The position numbers and the translations under genes are program-made. The notes under the pieces are model-generated. The model made no database searches. It was not told where the DNA came from and saw nothing but the letters and a program-made list of their open reading frames with translations. A DNA stretch of 16,796 nucleotides from Eggerthellaceae bacterium (GTDB taxonomy: Bacteria > Actinomycetota > Coriobacteriia > Coriobacteriales > Eggerthellaceae): the NCBI GenBank assembly GCA_003452695.1, contig DMNP01000122.1:1-16796 (forward strand), written 5' to 3'. Positions 12,877 to 16,796 of the stretch are shown piece after piece. Numbering within the stretch: the stretch's first letter is position 1; every line of letters starts with the position of its first letter.

Positions 12877-14439
12877 ATGTTTAAAGAAATCGACAAAGTG
12901 CCGTTCATCGCGGTCGTCGTGTTTTTCGCCGCGTTATTCATTTTCATTGTGGCTTCGCCTGAAACGGCGGCTGCGTCTATGTCGGCGTTGATGGAATGGG
13001 CGCTGGAGAATCTTGGATGGGTATACATCGTATGCTACGCCTTCTTTCTCATCATGTTCCTGGTGTTCGGGTTGTCTGGTTGGGGGAAAATAAAACTGGG
13101 CAAGCCTGGTGATGCCCCGGAGTTTTCGACGCCTACTTGGATTGGTCTGCTGTTCGGGGCGGGCGTCGGGGTTGGCCTGGTGTTCTTTGGCGTAACCGAG
13201 CCCGCTTCGTTTTTCAGTGAGCCCATGTATGCGGACCCCGGCACGCCACAGGCGGCATCGGACGCCATGAGGCAGAGCTTTTTCCACTGGAGTTTCGTCC
13301 CCTGGGCGGGGTATGGCCTGGCGGGCTTGTGCATAGCCTATTTCAGGTATTGCAAGGACATGCCGGGAACCGTGGCTTCCACGCTCTGGCCGTTGTTCGG
13401 GTCGCGGGTTTTCGGGACCCTCGGCAAGATCATCAACATTTTCACCATCGTGGCCATGGTCTGCGGCATATCCATGTCGCTTGGCTATGCTTCGACGCAG
13501 CTTATGGCGGGCGTCGAGATTCAGTACTCGCTGCCTGCCACCATCATAGCAACGTGCCTGCTGGTTGCCGGAATTACGCTTGTGGCCGTCGCATCGTGTG
13601 CGAGCGGCCTTGCCAAGGGCATTAAATATGTAAGCAACCTGAATCTGTGGCTGGTGGTGTTTCTTATCGGGTTCGGTCTGGTGTGCGGGCCAACGCTCTA
13701 CATTATGAACGCGGGAATCCAGGCGACGGGCGATCTGGTTGCCAACTTGCCTTGGATGATCACGTTCACGGACGCCGATGGCGTTATATCGTCCAAGCTC
13801 GGCTACAACTGGGTAAGCTCCTGGACCGTGTTCTACTGGGCATGGTGGTGTGCATTCGTGCCGTTCGTGGGGGGCTTCCTTGCCGACATTTCGAAGGGGC
13901 GCACGATACGCGAACTGGTCATCGCATCCCTTGTTGGGCCCTCCGTCATCTGCTGCGTCTGGTTCGCCGTCTTCGGCGGCGGCGCAATCGAATCGTCGCT
14001 TGTCGGCGGCACGGACGTTGCCGCACGGGCGGCTGCGTCTCAGGAGGCCTCCCTGTTCGTATATCTGCAGGAGTTGCCTTTGGCCGAAATAATCGTTCCG
14101 GTCGCCATGCTGCTCATCCTTACGCTGATCATCACTTCTATGAATTCGGCGGCGCACGTTATCAGCTCGACTGCAAGCAAGCACTTCGAGCCGAGCGGTT
14201 TTACCATGGCGTTCTGGCTCGTGGTGGTCGCGTTGTTTGCCGCGTTGTTCATGTGGCTGGGCGGGCTGTCCATTCTGCGCAACGCCGCAGTGCTGCTGGC
14301 CTTTCCGTTCGTCATCATCATGGTGCTGATGACTTTCGCCCTGTTGAAGGAATTGTCGCACGCTGGCGCTAAGGCGAAGGAGCTAGGCGACGAACCCCCA
14401 GAAGAGCCCTTGCCAGGGGCCCCGCCGCTGCAAGGCTAG
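12877..14439 (+). CDS. BCCT-family transporter (betaine/carnitine/choline-type)
   Basis: This integral membrane carrier has 520 residues and about twelve hydrophobic segments. Family signatures are GVGVGLVFFGVTEP (96-109, third helix), FFHWSFVPWAGYG (135-147), and the Trp-rich eighth-helix motif WTVFYWAWW (316-324) followed by PFVGGFLADISKGRTIRELV (329-348). Aligned by that motif to BetP, the first two Trp of the substrate box (Trp373/374) are kept, but the third (Trp377) is Phe327 here. The substrate is therefore probably a trimethylammonium-type compound, not certainly glycine betaine. The short acidic, Pro-rich tail lacks the long regulatory extension of osmosensing BetP, consistent with nutrient uptake. 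ATG 12877 is chosen; an in-frame GTG at 12868 overlaps the GGGGTGAGGG ribosome-binding region. It is the last gene of the cluster and the best candidate importer for the MttB-like enzyme. Confidence 0.93.
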   Translation: MFKEIDKVPFIAVVVFFAALFIFIVASPETAAASMSALMEWALENLGWVYIVCYAFFLIMFLVFGLSGWGKIKLGKPGDAPEFSTPTWIGLLFGAGVGVGLVFFGVTEPASFFSEPMYADPGTPQAASDAMRQSFFHWSFVPWAGYGLAGLCIAYFRYCKDMPGTVASTLWPLFGSRVFGTLGKIINIFTIVAMVCGISMSLGYASTQLMAGVEIQYSLPATIIATCLLVAGITLVAVASCASGLAKGIKYVSNLNLWLVVFLIGFGLVCGPTLYIMNAGIQATGDLVANLPWMITFTDADGVISSKLGYNWVSSWTVFYWAWWCAFVPFVGGFLADISKGRTIRELVIASLVGPSVICCVWFAVFGGGAIESSLVGGTDVAARAAASQEASLFVYLQELPLAEIIVPVAMLLILTLIITSMNSAAHVISSTASKHFEPSGFTMAFWLVVVALFAALFMWLGGLSILRNAAVLLAFPFVIIMVLMTFALLKELSHAGAKAKELGDEPPEEPLPGAPPLQG

Positions 14440-14511
14440 CTTGAATGCGTGCTGGGCCGGCAGATCCGGCGACGATGTGCGGGCCCTGTGCTCCCGGGCG
14501 GGCCCGCGCCG

Positions 14512-15879
14512 CTATTCCGACCAGTAGTCGATGGGTTGGTAGCGCTTCACCAGCTCGAGGCGCAGTGCTTCGATGGTCGAGCAATTCGCGATAACGGTAA
14601 CGGGCTGGCCGATGGCGGCGATGTCGCGTACGAGCGCGGCATAGTCCGTCTGCACGCGCAGGTTGTCGGCGCGCACGCCCGCGTGCACCAGGCGCGCGCG
14701 CATGTCGTCGTGCTTCGGGCCGCCCACGATAACCTGCGTGTCGGGGCCGATTATCTTCTCCCAGCGCACGTCCTGAATCCAATCGGTCGAAAGCCCGTCC
14801 ATTATTTCGGCGCCGAGCAGGCACACCAGGCGCTGGGGTGTTTCGCCCTCCGAGACCAGCATGTTCACCAGCTGGTTGCATCCGGCGGTGTTCTTCATCA
14901 GCAGCAGGCGCGTGCGGGTGCCTTCCACGTCGAATATCTCGAAACGGTGCGCGGCGTGCGTGAAATGCGCAAGCGCGCGGAACGCATCCTGCTCGGCCAT
15001 GCCCGTTGCCACGAGCCCGGCAACGGCTGCAACCGCGTTGTACACGTCGTAGCCCGCCCGCACGTTGGCTTCCACCGTGTATTCCTGCCCCAAGATGCGC
15101 AGCAAAAGCGTGCAGCTTTTCTCGCGTGCGCTCTCGATGGCGGTGCAGGCAATGTCGGGCAGCGCATGCGCCCGCCCGCAGCTTGGACAACTGTAATCGC
15201 CCAGATGGGCAAAGGTGCGGCTGGCGAAGTTCAGCTCGGCATCGCAGGCAACGCACCGCACGGATTCGTCGTGGTCGGCCACGCCCTCGTCGTACACGGG
15301 GCACTCCACGCCGAACCATACGACGAAATTGTCCACCTCGTCGGCGATGGAGGCCGTTACCTGGCAATCGGCGTTCAGCACCAGCACGGTGTCGGGCGAG
15401 CTCTTGGCCGCTTGCACGATGTAGTCGCGTGCGGTTGTCCAGCTGGTGTAGCGGTCCACTTGGTCGCGATAGAGGTTCGTCACCACCATCACGCGCGGCT
15501 TCATGGCCGGCAAGATGGTCTTGGTTGCCCCTTCGTCGCTTTCGATAACGGCCCATTCGCTCCTGCGCTTGCCGTCAAGCGTGCTGTCCAGGCACAGCGT
15601 TGTGGCAATGCCCTGTTCCAAGTTGGTGGAGGTGGGGTCGTAGGCCGCACCTCCTTGGGTGTTGATGATGGCCTGTTGCACGATGTGCGTGGTCGTCGTC
15701 TTGCCATTCGTGCCCGTTATAACAATCGTTCGGTGTCCGCGCGAAAGGTTGGCGATGATGTCTGGGTCTATCTGCATCGCAATCTTTCCGGGCAACGCGC
15801 GCGCCGTGCGCCCCATAAGCCGCATGGCCCGATGCGATGCCTTGCAGATGGCGATGGCAGCGTTCGTTTTCACAGACAT
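14512..15879 (-). CDS. murT: Lipid II isoglutaminyl synthase (glutamine-hydrolysing) subunit MurT
   Basis: This 455-residue Mur-ligase-fold protein amidates the D-Glu of lipid II to D-isoglutamine together with the glutaminase GatD, at the cytoplasmic face of the membrane. It has the ATP loop TGTNGKTTTT (55-64), NLYRDQVDRY (135-144), a four-Cys zinc ribbon (Cys209, Cys212, Cys231, Cys234) typical of MurT, and a C-terminal DUF1727 domain with KNTAGCNQ (329-336) and MDGLSTDWIQD, the region that supplies the Asp completing the GatD triad. ATG 15879 is chosen because GAGGAG lies 8 nt upstream; the open frame runs on to 16020 without a better start. gatD, usually immediately downstream, is not next to it: the - strand downstream runs into the convergent BCCT gene. 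GatD must be encoded elsewhere if the enzyme works. Confidence 0.93.
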   Translation of the reverse strand: MSVKTNAAIAICKASHRAMRLMGRTARALPGKIAMQIDPDIIANLSRGHRTIVITGTNGKTTTTHIVQQAIINTQGGAAYDPTSTNLEQGIATTLCLDSTLDGKRRSEWAVIESDEGATKTILPAMKPRVMVVTNLYRDQVDRYTSWTTARDYIVQAAKSSPDTVLVLNADCQVTASIADEVDNFVVWFGVECPVYDEGVADHDESVRCVACDAELNFASRTFAHLGDYSCPSCGRAHALPDIACTAIESAREKSCTLLLRILGQEYTVEANVRAGYDVYNAVAAVAGLVATGMAEQDAFRALAHFTHAAHRFEIFDVEGTRTRLLLMKNTAGCNQLVNMLVSEGETPQRLVCLLGAEIMDGLSTDWIQDVRWEKIIGPDTQVIVGGPKHDDMRARLVHAGVRADNLRVQTDYAALVRDIAAIGQPVTVIANCSTIEALRLELVKRYQPIDYWSE

Positions 15880-15919
15880 GGCAATTTCTCCTCGGGTTTC
15901 GAAATGCTTATCGGTAAGG

Positions 15920-15925
15920 AGTATA
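15920..15925 (-). promoter_or_regulatory. Putative -10 box of murT
   Basis: Read on the - strand this is TATACT, 40 bp upstream of the murT ATG. No clear -35 box lies 16-18 bp further up, so this is a weak call. The rest of 15880-16128 holds no gene I recognise. Confidence 0.3.
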
Positions 15926-16130
15926 GGGTAATTTCGGTAGCCCGAGGAAATGGGGCGAAGGTTAACAGAAAGGAAAACGGGTGATGTTGTCGGTCGCACA
16001 AAGTGCGGAATGGAGCCCATGAACTTTCAGGTGCATTTTGGGGCATTTGAACTGGGATGATGCGCGAAGCCATCAACACGTTTTGGCCTATAGCCCGAAT
16101 GATAGCGTTTCTATCCACGGTGGTCTAACA

Positions 16131-16170
16131 GAGAAAAAGAAAAAGCGCTTGCAACAATCTGTGCAAACGC
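16131..16170 (-). terminator. Intrinsic terminator of the tRNA-Leu gene
   Basis: On the - strand a 9-bp stem with one G-U pair (16162-16170 with 16145-16153) encloses an 8-nt loop and is followed by TTTTCTTTTTCTCT (16144-16131). It starts 12 bp past the encoded CCA. Confidence 0.85.
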
Positions 16171-16182
16171 CCGTGTAATCGG

Positions 16183-16269
16183 TGGTGCGGGTGAGAGGAC
16201 TTGAACCTCCATGGGGCGAACCCCATACGGACCTGAACCGTACGCGTCTGCCAATTCCGCCACACCCGC
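16183..16269 (-). tRNA. tRNA-Leu (anticodon CAG), CCA end encoded
   Basis: The - strand folds as a class II tRNA of 87 nt. The 7-bp acceptor stem is GCGGGTG/CACCCGC. The D-arm contains GGCGGAATTGGCAGACGC. The anticodon stem TACGG/CCGTA has loop TTCAGGT, with anticodon CAG complementary to 16233-16235. A long variable arm TGGGG-TTCG-CCCCA is typical of leucine tRNA, and the T-loop is TTCAAGT. Discriminator A and an encoded CCA follow. It would decode CUG. Confidence 0.96.
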
Positions 16270-16549
16270 ACAAACGCATTGCTTGAAAAACAAGCGAAGA
16301 AGATATTACCTCACCCCTTGGATCGATGCAAGAAGAATTTTCAATTCGCAAAATGTTACATCGCCTCGGTTGGTTGTGGTTGATTGCAATCGCAGGTTGG
16401 ACACTGCAAGAGAAAACTGGACAACGGGGTCGTTTTTTCGTTTCCGCAGCGTCAGCCCATAGCAATGCGTCCAGGTTGCTTTCAACTCGGCATCCGAAGG
16501 GTCGCGATCAAGGGATCTTGCAACCTCATTCCGGACTGCGAGCCGTTCT
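16270..16549. other. 280-bp stretch with no recognisable gene
   Basis: Between the tRNA and the repeat block I see no coding region with a family I recognise, and no RNA gene. A - strand open frame crosses it (a stretch reading RNEVARSLDRDPSDAELKAT looks protein-like) but runs straight into the repeats and lacks a supported start. It might be a remnant of a degraded gene. Confidence 0.4.
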
Positions 16550-16645
16550 GAATACCAGTGCCAGGCACCCGTATTCATCCGGTCGGCCCGCACCACCCGC
16601 AAGACCGTCCTCGAGTCCGGCGAGGCGCGGGTTGCGGGTGGATCG
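16550..16645 (+). repeat. REP-like structured repeat, copy 1 (96 bp)
   Basis: This is the first of two direct copies with a 118-bp period. It starts with a 27-nt near-palindrome GAATACC-AGTGCCAGGCACC-CGTATTC. A second, longer hairpin follows, with outer arms CCACCCGCAA and TTGCGGGTGG and inner CTCG/CGAG pairing. Copy 1 differs from copy 2 at scattered positions, several compatible with pairing. The GTGCCAGGCAC core resembles palindromes known from REP/RAYT-type elements. Confidence 0.8.
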
Positions 16646-16667
16646 TGTGTCAAGAGAAACGTCCAAT

Positions 16668-16763
16668 GAATACCGGTGCCAGGCACCCGTATTCATCCGG
16701 CCGGCGCCATCCACCCGCAAGGCCGCCCTCGTGTCCGGCGAGGCGGGGGTTGCGGGTGGATCG
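16668..16763 (+). repeat. REP-like structured repeat, copy 2 (96 bp)
   Basis: The second copy is the same length as copy 1. The first hairpin pairs 13 bp with one mismatch (GAATACCGGTGCC against GGCACCCGTATTC). The second has outer arms CCACCCGCAA/TTGCGGGTGG and an inner CCGCC/GGCGG pairing. The 22-bp spacer between copies (16646-16667) is not repeated. More copies may lie beyond the window end. Confidence 0.8.
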
Positions 16764-16796
16764 GGGCATCGGATCGCCGTTTCCCGGGGTTCCGGC

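Noticed and set aside
12934..14361. Long - strand open frame opposite the BCCT gene
   Set aside because: Its composition is rich in His, Arg and Gln as expected from antisense of membrane helices; there is no motif, and the + strand BCCT assignment is secure.
14479..14507. GC-rich 8-bp inverted repeat between the convergent BCCT and murT genes as a shared terminator
   Set aside because: The arms GCGGGCCC/GGGCCCGC pair, but no T-run follows on either strand. It may aid termination, but I cannot support the call.
14449..15984. Long + strand open frame (511 codons) opposite murT
   Set aside because: murT on the - strand has ATP loop, zinc ribbon and DUF1727 motifs plus a ribosome-binding site; the + frame has none.
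16306..16686. - strand 126-codon frame as a gene
   Set aside because: Its 5' part is read through the repeat element, it lacks a ribosome-binding site and I recognise no domain; at most a remnant.
16550..16763. CRISPR array
   Set aside because: There are only two copies, the units are 96 bp and internally palindromic, and the single spacer is 22 bp. This fits REP-type repeats, not CRISPR.

Overview
The window is a bacterial chromosomal segment of moderately high GC. I infer an anaerobic or gut actinobacterium of the Coriobacteriia (Eggerthellaceae-like). The grounds are a corrinoid/tetrahydrofolate methyl-transfer gene set, MurT-type peptidoglycan amidation and QHYLF-type LysR proteins in a GC-rich background. 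No 16S or other decisive marker is present, so the taxonomy is an inference.

Left flank (1-1200): the 3' end of a CoA-ligase-like gene, a free-standing LysR effector-binding domain with no DNA-binding domain, and a strong intrinsic terminator. Regulators (about 1200-2790): a TetR-type repressor on the + strand and a LysR-type regulator on the - strand, whose 3' ends overlap by 18 bp. The lysR gene is divergent from the catabolic operon, and the space between them holds a good sigma-70-type promoter and two dyads.

Core (3032-14439, all + strand): a cluster that looks built to demethylate a quaternary amine. In order it encodes a non-pyrrolysine MttB-family methyltransferase; its cognate corrinoid protein; a hairpin terminator with a possible short leader peptide; a HyuA-like hydantoinase/oxoprolinase-family ATPase; an MFS transporter; a methyl-corrinoid:tetrahydrofolate methyltransferase of the AcsE/MtgA type; a 22-bp intergenic hairpin; a CobO-type cob(I)alamin adenosyltransferase; a divergent macro-domain protein; a RACo-type reductive activator of corrinoid proteins with a 2Fe-2S domain; and a BCCT betaine/carnitine/choline-type transporter with probably its own promoter. 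The working model is as follows. BCCT and/or MFS imports the methylated amine, the MttB homologue moves a methyl group onto the Co(I) corrinoid protein, the AcsE-like enzyme passes it to tetrahydrofolate, and RACo re-reduces corrinoid that has been oxidised to Co(II). The HyuA-like protein, the macro-domain protein and the adenosyltransferase are not part of the standard four-part set, and they are the most interesting part of the window.

Right flank (14512-16796): murT on the - strand without an adjacent gatD, a - strand tRNA-Leu(CAG) with encoded CCA and its own terminator, a roughly 280-bp stretch with no recognisable gene, and two copies of a 96-bp REP-like element made of two hairpins, running towards the window end.
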